Source of the DNA: Rhodocyclaceae bacterium | Lineage (GTDB): Bacteria; Pseudomonadota; Gammaproteobacteria; Burkholderiales; Rhodocyclaceae | Reading direction: 5' to 3' | Assembly (NCBI GenBank): GCA_030682175.1 | Contig: JAUXOM010000028.1 | Span: 62,001-126,000, forward strand | DNA: 64,000 nt | Shown: in pieces, positions 8,400 through 16,675 of the stretch | Numbering within the stretch: the first letter of the stretch is position 1 | How the letters are laid out: each line of letters begins with the position of its first letter | Notes under the pieces: generated by a model | Told to the model about the DNA's origin: nothing | The model's database searches: none | What the model saw: the letters and a program-made list of their open reading frames with translations, nothing else | Program-made: the position numbers and the translations under genes

Positions 8400-10252
8400 G
8401 AGGCCACCTTGCGAATCGGGCTTACTTTGTGGGCATCGAGCGCGGCGGCGATGCGGCCGGAGATGAAGCTGGCGGTGATCGGCGTCCCGTCGTAATGCAG
8501 GACGCGGAGCAGTTTCTTCGGATCGACTTCACCTTCGGTCAGCAGCAACATGCGCAGTTGGCCGCTCTCGTTCTGTTCGACCACGAAGACGACATCGTGT
8601 GCGGCGATGAAGTCGATGACGGCATCGGCAAAGGGGAAGGCGCGCACCCGCAGCAGGTCGATCTGGATGCCCTGCTCGTTGAGTTGGGCAAAGGCCTCGG
8701 CCATCGCCGGACTGGTCGAGCCGTAGTAGATCGCGCCATGGCGGGTCGGCTGCGCGGCGCACCGCACCACGGGCTGCGGCAGGATTTTTTTCGCCGTTTC
8801 GAATTTGCGCCGCAGCCGTTCCATGTTGTAGACATAGTCGGTGCCCGCCTCGCTGTATTTTGCGTAGGCGTTGCGCGTCGTGCCACGACTGAAGAAGGCG
8901 CCCTTGGTCGGGTGCGTACCGGGAATGGTGCGCCAGGGGATGCCGTCGCCATCGACGTCAAGGTAGCGGCCGAAGTTCTTGCCCGCCTCCAGCTCGGCCG
9001 CGGACATGACCTTGCCGCGGTCGTAGCGGCGCTGGTCGTCCCACTCAAAGGGCTGGCACAGGCTGTCGTTCATGCCGATGTCGAGATCGAGCAGGACGAA
9101 CACCGGCGTTTGCAGCCGCTCGGCCAGGTCGAAGGCCTGGGCACCGAGCGTGAAGCATTCGTAGGGGTCTTCGGGGAACAGCAGCACATGCTTGGTGTCG
9201 CCATGCGAGGCATAGGCGCAGGCAATCAGGTCGGACTGCTGGGTGCGCGTCGGCATGCCGGTGGACGGCCCGCCGCGCTGCACGTCGAAGACCACCACGG
9301 GCACTTCGGCGAAATAGGCGAGGCCGAAGAATTCCTGCATCAGCGAAATGCCGGGGCCGGAGGTTGCCGTGAAGGCACGGGCGCCATTCCAGGCAGCGCC
9401 GATCACCATGCCGATCGAGGCCAGTTCGTCTTCGGCCTGCACGACGGCATAACGCGCCTTGCCATTGTCGGGATCGGTGCGGTACTTGCGGCAATAGCTG
9501 CTGAAGGCTTCGATCACCGGCGTCGAGGGCGTAATCGGATACCAGGCGGCAACCGTGGCGCCGCCATATACGGCACCGAGGCCGCAGGCGTTGTTGCCGT
9601 TGATGAAGATCTTGTCGCCGACGCCGTTGGCGCGTTCGACCTGCAGACCGATCGGACAGGGCAAGACTTCTTGCGCCGCGTCGTAACCGAGCTTCAGCGC
9701 ATTGACGTTCGCGCCGATCAGTTTGTCCTTGCCGCGATATTGCTCGGCGATCAACTTCTCCACCACCGCGAATTCCATGTTGAGCAGCGCGGTCAGCGCG
9801 CCCACATACATGATGTTCTTGAACAGCAGGCGCTGGCGCGGATCGGTGTATTCGCTGTTGCACATTTCGGTGAGCGGGAGGCCGAGGACCACCACGTCAC
9901 TGCGGAAGCGCGAACGCGGCAGGTTCTTGGTCGAGTCGTAGAGCAGATAGCCACCGGGTGCGATCTCGGCGATATCCCGGTCCCAGGTCTGCGGGTTCAT
10001 CGCCACCATCAGGTCGCAACCGCCGCGCCGGCCGAGCCAGCCCGCCCCCGAGACACGCATTTCATACCAGGTCGGCATGCCCTGGATGTTGGACGGGAAG
10101 ATGTTGCGCGGCGCAATCGGCACGCCCATGCGCATGACGGCGCGCGCAAACAACTCGTTGGCCGAAGCCGAACCGGAGCCATTGATGTTGGCGAACTTGA
10201 TGACGAAGTCGTTGCAACGCTGGAGGGTCTTGGGTGAGGTGTCGGCTTTCAT
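8396..10252 (-). CDS. korA: 2-oxoacid:ferredoxin oxidoreductase, fused gamma-alpha subunit
   Basis: The 618-residue protein fuses an N-terminal gamma domain (NGSGSASANELFARAVMRMG, residues about 18-37) to an alpha domain. The alpha domain begins near NGNNACGLGAVYGGATVAAW and carries YPITPSTPVIEAF and GPGISLMQEFFGLAYFAEVP. The fusion is typical of the KorA type. The start at 10252 has GGAGG 9-10 nt upstream and makes a 4-bp ATGA overlap with the upstream korC stop; a longer in-frame start at 10348 would lie inside korC and is rejected. It acts with KorB and presumably passes electrons to KorC. A long antisense ORF across this gene is a codon-bias shadow. Confidence 0.85.
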   Translation of the reverse strand: MKADTSPKTLQRCNDFVIKFANINGSGSASANELFARAVMRMGVPIAPRNIFPSNIQGMPTWYEMRVSGAGWLGRRGGCDLMVAMNPQTWDRDIAEIAPGGYLLYDSTKNLPRSRFRSDVVVLGLPLTEMCNSEYTDPRQRLLFKNIMYVGALTALLNMEFAVVEKLIAEQYRGKDKLIGANVNALKLGYDAAQEVLPCPIGLQVERANGVGDKIFINGNNACGLGAVYGGATVAAWYPITPSTPVIEAFSSYCRKYRTDPDNGKARYAVVQAEDELASIGMVIGAAWNGARAFTATSGPGISLMQEFFGLAYFAEVPVVVFDVQRGGPSTGMPTRTQQSDLIACAYASHGDTKHVLLFPEDPYECFTLGAQAFDLAERLQTPVFVLLDLDIGMNDSLCQPFEWDDQRRYDRGKVMSAAELEAGKNFGRYLDVDGDGIPWRTIPGTHPTKGAFFSRGTTRNAYAKYSEAGTDYVYNMERLRRKFETAKKILPQPVVRCAAQPTRHGAIYYGSTSPAMAEAFAQLNEQGIQIDLLRVRAFPFADAVIDFIAAHDVVFVVEQNESGQLRMLLLTEGEVDPKKLLRVLHYDGTPITASFISGRIAAALDAHKVSPIRKVAS

Positions 10253-12036
10253 TTTCTGGGGGCCTCCGCGCCTGCGGCGGCGGTTTTGAAGAAGTATTTC
10301 CGCATGTCCCAGGCGCCGGTCGGACAGCGCTCGGCACACATGCCGCAATGCAGGCAGATGTTCTCGTCCTTGACCATCACCCGCCCGGTTTTCAGCGTAC
10401 CCGACACATACAGCGCCTGCTCGAGATTCTTCGCCGGCGCCTTCAGCCGGGCGCGCAGCTCATCTTCCTCGCCATTGGCAGTGAAGCTGATGCATTCGGT
10501 CGGGCAGATGTCGACGCAGGCGTCGCACTCGATACAGGACTTGTCGGTGAAAATCGTTGCAACATCGCAATTCAGGCAGCGATCGGCCTCGGCGCAAGCC
10601 AGGAACGGATCGAAGCCGATTTCGAGTTCGAGCTTGATGTCGAGCAGCGTCTTATCGAGCGTTTTGGTCGGCACCTTCCGGCGCGCCTCCTCGGAGACGT
10701 TGTTGTCGTAACTCCATTCGTGGATGCCCATTTTCTGGCTGACCAGATTGGTGATCGCCGTCGGTCGCCTGAGCAGATCACGCTGGCGGCAGAAGCGGTC
10801 GATCGAGATCGCCGCTTCATGGCCATGGGCCACGGCGGTAATGATGTTCTTCGGTCCGAATGCCGCGTCGCCACCAAAAAACACCTGCGGCAGCGAGGAT
10901 TGCAACGTGACGGGATTGAGCACCGGCAGGCCCCATTTGTCGAACTCGAGGCCGATGTCCCGCTCGATCCAGGGAAAGGCGTTTTCCTGGCCGATGGCAA
11001 TCAGCACCTCGTCGCATTCCATCAGCACATGCGGCTCGCCGGTGGGGATCAGGCTGCGCCGTCCCTTGGCATCGTATTCGGCGCGCACCTTCTCGAACAG
11101 CATGCCGGTGAGCTTGCCGTTGTCGTGCCTGAATTCCTTGGGCACCAGCATGTTGAGAATCGGGATGCCCTCGCTGATCGCATCCTCCTTCTCCCAGGGC
11201 GAGGCCTTCATTTCGTCGAAGCCGCTGCGCACCACCACCTTGACATCCTCGCCGCCCATGCGCCGCGCCGAGCGGCAGCAGTCCATCGCCGTGTTGCCGC
11301 CGCCGAGGACGATGACGCGCTTCTCCGTCGTGGTCGTGTGGCCGAAGGACACGTTGGCCAGCCAGTCGATGCCGATATGGATGTGCGCCGCCGCTTCCTG
11401 GCGCCCCGGTACATCACACTCGCGTCCGCGCGGGGCGCCGGTGCCGACAAATACCGCGTCCCAGCCTTCCGCCAGCAAGTCGCGCAAACTGCCCACCCAG
11501 TGCTCGTAATGCATGTCGACGCCAAGGTTGATGATGTAGCCGCATTCCTCGTCGAGCACGCTGTCGGGCAGGCGGAACTTGGGAATCTGGCTGCGCATCA
11601 TGCCGCCGGGTTGCTTGCCGCTGTCGAACACGCTGACCTGATAGCCGATCGCGGCGAGATCGCGGGCGACGGTCAACGCGGCCGGACCAGCGCCAACGCA
11701 GGCGATGCGCTTGGAATTCTTTTGCGCGGGCGGTTTCGGCAGGCGGTGGCGAATGTCGTCCTTGAGGTCGGCGCAGACGCGTTTGAGGCGGCAGATGGCG
11801 ACCGGCTCGGCATCCACGCGGCCACGCCGGCAGGCCGGCTCGCAGGGGCGGTCGCAGACGCGGCCGAGAATTCCCGGAAACACGTTGGAATGCCAGTTGA
11901 TCATGTAGGCATCCGAATAGCGGCCGGCGGCAGTCAGGCGGATATATTCGGGAACGGGGGTGTGGGCCGGGCAGGCCCACTGGCAATCCACGACTTTGTG
12001 CAAATAGTCGGGGGCGCCGATGTCAGTCGGCTTCAC
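10249..12036 (-). CDS. korC: FAD-dependent NAD(P)H:ferredoxin module of the Kor complex (GltD-like with ferredoxin tail)
   Basis: The 595-residue protein has a GltD-type N-terminal Fe-S region (CQWACPAH, CDRPCEPACRRG), an FAD site (CVGAGPAALTVARDLA, about residues 112-127), a nucleotide site (VIVLGGGNTAMDCCRSARRMGG) and GGDAAFGPKNIITAVAHGHEAA. The C-terminus carries CLNCDV and two [4Fe-4S] ferredoxin motifs, CIECDACVDICP and CLHCGMCAERCP. It corresponds to KorC, which connects the oxidoreductase to NADP+. The start is GTG at 12036, with GGAGAG 9 nt upstream; the nearby ATG at 12053 opens only a 6-codon frame. It is first in the operon. Direction of electron flow in this organism is unknown. 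Confidence 0.85.
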   Translation of the reverse strand: MKPTDIGAPDYLHKVVDCQWACPAHTPVPEYIRLTAAGRYSDAYMINWHSNVFPGILGRVCDRPCEPACRRGRVDAEPVAICRLKRVCADLKDDIRHRLPKPPAQKNSKRIACVGAGPAALTVARDLAAIGYQVSVFDSGKQPGGMMRSQIPKFRLPDSVLDEECGYIINLGVDMHYEHWVGSLRDLLAEGWDAVFVGTGAPRGRECDVPGRQEAAAHIHIGIDWLANVSFGHTTTTEKRVIVLGGGNTAMDCCRSARRMGGEDVKVVVRSGFDEMKASPWEKEDAISEGIPILNMLVPKEFRHDNGKLTGMLFEKVRAEYDAKGRRSLIPTGEPHVLMECDEVLIAIGQENAFPWIERDIGLEFDKWGLPVLNPVTLQSSLPQVFFGGDAAFGPKNIITAVAHGHEAAISIDRFCRQRDLLRRPTAITNLVSQKMGIHEWSYDNNVSEEARRKVPTKTLDKTLLDIKLELEIGFDPFLACAEADRCLNCDVATIFTDKSCIECDACVDICPTECISFTANGEEDELRARLKAPAKNLEQALYVSGTLKTGRVMVKDENICLHCGMCAERCPTGAWDMRKYFFKTAAAGAEAPRK

Positions 12037-12240
12037 TTGCGTGCACTCTCCATTTAAGTTCGTGCGTCCGGCGTGATATGACGTGGGGCGCTGGCTGCTG
12101 TTTCATTGATTAGCGGCGCGAAGTCTACCACTTTGGTATCAACGCGTCGGCGCATCGAAAAAATCTGGGGCTGACCCATTTTCCTGAACCCGGAAATCCG
12201 CTACCCTTGCTTATCCTTGTTTGCCAAACGGTAATTCATC

Positions 12241-12960
12241 ATGGCCATGCGCGCACTCATATTCGACGTCGATGGCACTCTGGCCAATACAGAGCGCGAT
12301 GGGCATCGCCCCACCTTCAACTCCGCATTCGAGGAAGTCGGCCTCGATTGGCACTGGAATGAAAAGTTTTACGGCACGCTGCTCAATGTCACGGGCGGCG
12401 AAGAGCGGATTCGCCATTACGCCGAAAAATACGACCCGGCGACATTCGCGCACCCCGACTTCGAGCAACTCGTCAAGCGCATCCACGACATCAAGACCCG
12501 CAATTACCAGCGCCTGCTCGCCGCCAGGACCATCCCCTTGCGCAGCGAAATCGGCCACCTGATCTGCGAAGCGCGCACCGAGGGCGTGCGCCTGGCGATC
12601 GCCTCGAGTTCAAAGCGGGAAAACATTGTGGGGCTCCTGCAAGCCAATCTGGGCCCGACGGCGGACACCTGGTTCGACGTGATCGCCTCGGGCGAGGATG
12701 TCGCCGCCAAAAAGCCGTCCCCGGATCTCTATTTGTGGGCGCTCGATAAACTCGCTCTGCCGGCGCGTGACTGCCTGGCGGTCGAGGATTCGGCCCACGG
12801 TCTGGCGGCCAGCCTGGCGGCGGGCATTCCGACGGTCGTCACCGCCAGCGATTACACGATGAATGAAGACTTCGAAGGTGCCCGCATGGTGCGCCACGAA
12901 GCCGACAGCCTGTCGCTGGACCAACTGCGCCGCTGGCATGCCACGGCCGGCGCCGCCTGA
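12241..12960 (+). CDS. HAD-superfamily phosphatase, CbbY-like
   Basis: The 239-residue protein shows all HAD motifs: I, FDVDGTLANTE (residues about 8-18); II, IASSSK (about 120); III, KKPSPDLYLWAL (about 158); IV, VEDSAHGL. The cap region with NVTGGEERI and NYQRLL resembles CbbY, which dephosphorylates xylulose-1,5-bisphosphate next to Rubisco genes. No Calvin-cycle gene is in the window, so the substrate is unsettled and the closely related beta-phosphoglucomutase/phosphoglycolate group remains possible. It is divergent from korC across 204 bp. The stop is followed at once by a strong inverted repeat. Confidence 0.75.
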   Translation: MAMRALIFDVDGTLANTERDGHRPTFNSAFEEVGLDWHWNEKFYGTLLNVTGGEERIRHYAEKYDPATFAHPDFEQLVKRIHDIKTRNYQRLLAARTIPLRSEIGHLICEARTEGVRLAIASSSKRENIVGLLQANLGPTADTWFDVIASGEDVAAKKPSPDLYLWALDKLALPARDCLAVEDSAHGLAASLAAGIPTVVTASDYTMNEDFEGARMVRHEADSLSLDQLRRWHATAGAA

Positions 12961-12965
12961 CAATC

Positions 12966-13002
12966 TTTCATGATGCGTGGGCGCAGACCACGCATCATGA
13001 AA
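12966..13002. terminator. 15-bp perfect inverted repeat after the HAD gene
   Basis: TTTCATGATGCGTGG and its exact reverse complement flank a 7-nt loop, 5 bp past the HAD stop. There is no T-run on the plus strand, although the minus strand reads AAA-hairpin-TTT with only short runs. It could stop transcription or be the boundary of the repeat block that follows; a related inverted repeat sits at 15651-15686 at the edge of another copy. Confidence 0.5.
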
Positions 13003-13345
13003 ACGCCCGCCTCCCTTCGCCCCCCTCTCGGGGGGTTCTTACCAGCTCGCTGCGCTCGTCTGTTACGGGGTGCTCCGATCAACTATCGGTGCGGGTTGCG
13101 GCTAGCGCCGCGTGCCGTCTCGCCTTGGGGCGGCCCGGCGGCGGGACTACGGGGGTTTTCTCCCTCTCCCCTTGCGGGGCGAGAGGGGAATTCGGGAAGC
13201 ACTGCTTCCCGCCCTCGCAGCCGGATCGGAATGCAATCCGATCCGTGGGGCGCGGAGCGGGGTCGGGGAGAGGGGGATTCACCCAAAGGCCCTTGGCCCG
13301 CTTACGGGTTAAGGGCGGCCCGGCGGCGGGACTGCGGGGGTTTCT
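13003..13345 (+). repeat. Large GC-rich intergenic repeat, two or more units
   Basis: This fills most of the 455-bp space between the HAD and cytochrome genes. It contains CTTGGGGCGGCCCGGC at 13124-13139, a second partial core near 13313-13324, the CTCGCTGCGCTCG word, and several CCCCTC/GAGGGG hairpins. The first 35 bp match, inverted, the end of the copy at 15474-15650. No gene can be supported here. Confidence 0.8.
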
Positions 13346-13415
13346 GCTACTTCGATGAAGCACGGTGCTATGCTTCGCCTATGCTCAATTTGCATTGCTT
13401 TAAGCGGAGAAATCC

Positions 13416-14042
13416 ATGATGCCCTTACGCTCACAACGACCTGTCGTATTCACAATGACCCATCTTGCCATCGCTTTTGGCTTGCTGTGCGGCGGTTCCG
13501 CCGCCGCGGCGGCTGACCGGAGTGGCAAGGTGGTCGTCGATTCAGTATGTGCCAGCTGCCACGGCGAAGGCAAGGATGGCGCGCCACGCATTGGCAACAC
13601 GGCCGACTGGGCGCCCCGCGCCAAATTTGGCCTGCCCAGGCTGCTTAACAGCTCGATGGAGGGCTACCGGAAAATGCCGGCGCATGGTGGAAAGGCGGCA
13701 GTAACCGACCTGGAAATGACGCGCGCCATTGCCTATATGGTCAGTGGCGGCAGGTCGCCCGATCCGCTCAAGCCGTATGCCAAGGTGTCGCACGGCACCG
13801 GCGCGGAAATCGTCAAGGCAGCCTGCGGCAACTGTCACCGCGATGGCGCCAACGGCGCGCCGAAGATCGGCGACAAGGATGCCTGGCTGGCACGCCTCCC
13901 CAAAGGTGTCGAGGAACTGGTGGCATCCGCCATCCAAGGCCACAATAAAATGCCGGCACGGGGGGGACTGAGCAATCTGAGCGACATCGACATACGCGCT
14001 GCCGTGTCCTACATGCTGTCCCAGTCGCTGACGCGTAATTAG
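13416..14042 (+). CDS. Exported dihaem cytochrome c (two c5-like domains)
   Basis: The 208-residue protein has a signal peptide (hydrophobic THLAIAFGLLCGGSAAAAA, residues about 14-33), then two monohaem class I domains. The haem-binding motifs are CASCH (about 46) and CGNCH (about 137). Methionine ligands are likely in the matching MPAHGGKAAVTDLEM and MPARGGLSNLSDIDI segments, so the halves arose by duplication. It is a periplasmic electron carrier related to c5-type cytochromes. The start at 13416 has GGAGA 6-8 nt upstream. It is monocistronic, between a repeat block and the transporter gene. The redox partner cannot be told. Confidence 0.85.
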   Translation: MMPLRSQRPVVFTMTHLAIAFGLLCGGSAAAAADRSGKVVVDSVCASCHGEGKDGAPRIGNTADWAPRAKFGLPRLLNSSMEGYRKMPAHGGKAAVTDLEMTRAIAYMVSGGRSPDPLKPYAKVSHGTGAEIVKAACGNCHRDGANGAPKIGDKDAWLARLPKGVEELVASAIQGHNKMPARGGLSNLSDIDIRAAVSYMLSQSLTRN

Positions 14043-14188
14043 CCACCTGGCTTGAGATTTGGCGAGCACGGCGGCCTGTCCGTGTCTTTCCTGTTCACTC
14101 ATTCCGCAAGTCCGGCATTCCGGCTCGATAGCCATGGCGATGGTTGTCTTCCGCCAGCAAGCATGCCTCACTTCCGACAAGTTTCACC

Positions 14189-15472
14189 ATGCGGCAACGC
14201 CTGACGAAATGGCTGAAACTGGAACCCGGCGAGGGCGTGGCCGTCGCCTGGGCGTTCGCGTATTTCTTCCTGCTGCTGGCGAGCTATTACATCCTGCGGC
14301 CATTGCGCGACGAGATGGGCATCGCCGGCGGCATCGCCAAACTGCCATGGCTGTTTACCGGCACCTTCATCGCCATGCTGGCGGCGGTGCCGCTGTTCGG
14401 TTTCATCACCACGCGCCTGCCACGGCAGCGTTTTTTGCCACTGGTGTATGGCTTCTTCATTTTCAATCTGCTGCTGTTCCACGCCGCCTTCCAAGTCGAT
14501 GGCTGGCGCGAGGTCATGGCGCGCACTTTCTTCATCTGGGCCAGCGTATTCAACCTGTTCGTGGTGTCGGTGTTCTGGAGCTTCATGGTCGATCTTTTCA
14601 GCAGCGCGCAGGGCAAGCGCCTGTTCGGGCTGATCGCGGCCGGCGGCACGGCGGGCGCGATTACCGGCCCAGCGCTGACGGCACTGCTGGTGGTGCCGGT
14701 CGGTCCGGTCAATCTGCTGCTGCTCTCGGCCCTGCTGCTGGCCGGCGCGGTGCTGTGCATCCGCCAGCTCGGCCGGTGGTCCGAACGAAAAGCGCCAGCA
14801 CCGGCGCATGAACTACAGAAACCGGAAGAACAAAAGGCGCCATTGGGCGGCTCGATTTTCGCCGGGCTGACTTTGATCGTGCGCTCGCCCTATCTGCTTG
14901 GCATCGCCCTGTTCATGCTGCTGTTCACCACGCTCGCGACCTTTTTGTATTTCGAGCAGGCGCACATCGTCGCCCGGTCGTTCGACAATTCCGCCGAGCG
15001 CACGCGCTTCTTCGCCCTGCTCGACCTGGGAGTGAACGTCCTGACAGTGCTGACGCAGGTACTGATCACTTCGCGCCTGCTCACCCGCGTCGGCGTCGCC
15101 GGCACGCTGGCACTGGTACCGCTGCTTTCGGCATTTGGCTTTGCCTTGCTGGCGCTGACGCCGGTGCTCGCGGCACTGGCCGGGTTCCAGGTATTGCGAC
15201 GCGCCGGTGAATACGCCATCACGCGGCCGGCGCGCGAGATGCTGTACACCGTTGTGGACCGCGAAACCAAGTACAAGGCGAAGAATGCGCTGGATACCGT
15301 CGTCTATCGCGGCGGCGACGCCTTGGCCGGCTGGCTGTTTGCCGGGCTCAAGTCACTCGGGCTGGGATTCGCCGCCATCGCCTGGCTCGCCGTGCCGCTC
15401 GCGCTTGCCTGGGCGGCAGTGGCGCTCTGGCTCGGCCGCCGCCAGGCGAAACTTTCCCGCAACAAAGATTAA
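14189..15472 (+). CDS. MFS-type transporter, NTP/NDP-exchanger-like
   Basis: The protein of about 427 residues has around twelve transmembrane segments. The N-terminus WLKLEPGEGVAVAWAFAYFFLLLASYYILRPLRDEMG is characteristic of a proteobacterial family annotated as MFS or as NTP/NDP exchange transporter, distantly related to Tlc nucleotide carriers. KALDTVVYRGGDALAGW-like residues near the C-terminus (KNALDTVVYRGGDALAGW) are also family-typical. The start at 14189 is chosen by family length; a TTG at 14144 in the same frame adds 15 non-conserved residues. No ribosome site is strong at either. Substrate is unknown, and nucleotide exchange should not be assumed. Confidence 0.75.
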   Translation: MRQRLTKWLKLEPGEGVAVAWAFAYFFLLLASYYILRPLRDEMGIAGGIAKLPWLFTGTFIAMLAAVPLFGFITTRLPRQRFLPLVYGFFIFNLLLFHAAFQVDGWREVMARTFFIWASVFNLFVVSVFWSFMVDLFSSAQGKRLFGLIAAGGTAGAITGPALTALLVVPVGPVNLLLLSALLLAGAVLCIRQLGRWSERKAPAPAHELQKPEEQKAPLGGSIFAGLTLIVRSPYLLGIALFMLLFTTLATFLYFEQAHIVARSFDNSAERTRFFALLDLGVNVLTVLTQVLITSRLLTRVGVAGTLALVPLLSAFGFALLALTPVLAALAGFQVLRRAGEYAITRPAREMLYTVVDRETKYKAKNALDTVVYRGGDALAGWLFAGLKSLGLGFAAIAWLAVPLALAWAAVALWLGRRQAKLSRNKD

Positions 15473-15473
15473 A

Positions 15474-15650
15474 GGCCCGCCCCTCCCATCCTCCCCTCGC
15501 GGGGAGGTGACTGTTGACTCGCTGCGCTCGTTTGTAACGGGCGGCTCCGTATTTTCTATGGGGACCGCAAAGCGCCGCATCCAGTGATATTCGAGCACCA
15601 GCGAGCCGTTCGCCCCACCCCTGGCGAGGGCGGCGAAGGGGGCGGGTGTC
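15474..15650 (+). repeat. Large GC-rich intergenic repeat
   Basis: A copy of the GC-rich element lacking the 16-bp core. It has CCTCCCCTCGCGGGGAGG hairpin, GTGACTGTTGACTCGCTGCG and a terminal GGGGGCGGGTGTC, and abuts the inverted repeat at 15651. Confidence 0.75.
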
Positions 15651-15686
15651 TTTCATGATCGGGGGCTTGGTTTTCGCATCATGAAA
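15651..15686. repeat. Inverted repeat TTTCATGAT / ATCATGAAA
   Basis: 9-bp arms separated by 18 nt. The arms are identical to the outer arms of the inverted repeat at 12966-13002. Both sit at the outer end of a large GC-rich repeat with the same GGGCGGGTGTC junction, so the palindrome seems to be part of that element. It lies 20 bp before the aldo-keto reductase start. Confidence 0.6.
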
Positions 15687-15706
15687 GTTTGCGCTATTCT
15701 TTGACC

Positions 15707-16633
15707 ATGACCGATCCCCGCTCCCCCGCCCGCCGTGACTTGTTCCGCCTTGCCGCCGGCGCGGCAATCGCCACGCTGATACCGCCGGCACTGGCCGCGG
15801 CGCCGGCGCAACTAATGCGCAGGATTCCGAAGGGCGGCGAAGCGATTCCGGCCGTCGGCCTCGGCTCGTCGCTGACTTTCAATGTCGGCGCTGCCACCGC
15901 CGATCGCCTTGCCCAGCGCGAAGTGCTGAAGCTGTTTGCCGAACAGGGCGGCCGGGTGGTCGATTCCTCGCCGATGTACGGCGCGGCGGAAAGCGTGATC
16001 GGCGACCTCGCCGCCGAACTGGGCGTCACCAACAAACTGTTCGTCGCCACCAAGGTGTGGACCACGGGGCGCGATGCCGGCATGCGCCAGATGGAGGATT
16101 CGTTCCAGCGCCTGCGCACCAAACAGATGGACCTGATGCAGGTGCACAACCTGGTGGACTGGAAGACCCAGCTCAAGACGCTGCGCGAATGGAAGGCGCA
16201 GGGACGCATCCGCTACATCGGCATCACCCACTACACCGAGAGCGCCTACGACGAATTGGCACGCGTGATGGCATCCGAAGACATCGACTTCGTGCAGTTC
16301 AACTATTCGATCATCGAGCGCGCCGCCGAGCAGCGGCTGCTGCCCCTGGCGCAGGAGCGAAAGATTGCCGTGCTGGTGAATCGGCCCTTCGCGCGTGCCG
16401 GACTGTTCGACAAGGTGCGCGGCAGGGAACTGCCACCGTGGGCCGGCGACATCGACTGCGCAACGTGGGCGCAGTTCTTCCTCAAGTTCATCCTCGGCCA
16501 CCCGGCCGTCACCAGCGCCATCCCGGCAACCAGCAAACCGAAGCACCTGCTCGACAACATGCAGGCCGGCCTCGGCCGCCTGCCGGACGCCGCCACCCGC
16601 GAACGCATGGCGCGCCTGATTGCCGGCTTCTGA
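15707..16633 (+). CDS. Tat-exported aldo/keto reductase
   Basis: The 308-residue protein has a twin-arginine signal, ARRDLFRLAAGAAIATLIPPALAAAPA (residues about 8-34, written here in part), followed by an aldo-keto reductase barrel. Barrel features include VVDSSPMYGAAESVIG (catalytic Asp and Tyr), KVWTTG (Lys), MDLMQVHNLVDW (His position), IGITHY and the NADPH-binding AIPATSKPKHLLDN. The family reduces aldehydes or ketones with NADPH in the cytoplasm; a Tat signal indicates export of the folded, cofactor-loaded protein. The start at 15707 is the ATG nearest the RR motif; an in-frame TTG at 15689 is less likely. It is monocistronic and its physiological substrate is unknown. Confidence 0.85.
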   Translation: MTDPRSPARRDLFRLAAGAAIATLIPPALAAAPAQLMRRIPKGGEAIPAVGLGSSLTFNVGAATADRLAQREVLKLFAEQGGRVVDSSPMYGAAESVIGDLAAELGVTNKLFVATKVWTTGRDAGMRQMEDSFQRLRTKQMDLMQVHNLVDWKTQLKTLREWKAQGRIRYIGITHYTESAYDELARVMASEDIDFVQFNYSIIERAAEQRLLPLAQERKIAVLVNRPFARAGLFDKVRGRELPPWAGDIDCATWAQFFLKFILGHPAVTSAIPATSKPKHLLDNMQAGLGRLPDAATRERMARLIAGF

Positions 16634-16675
16634 GCGCCGCAGACCCCGGATGAATTACCCGGAGACAGCCCGCGC

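Noticed and set aside
8429-12057. Two ~600-codon plus-strand ORFs opposite korA and korC
   Set aside because: Their His/Asp/Val-rich products are typical antisense readings of GC-rich codons; korA and korC carry complete motifs.
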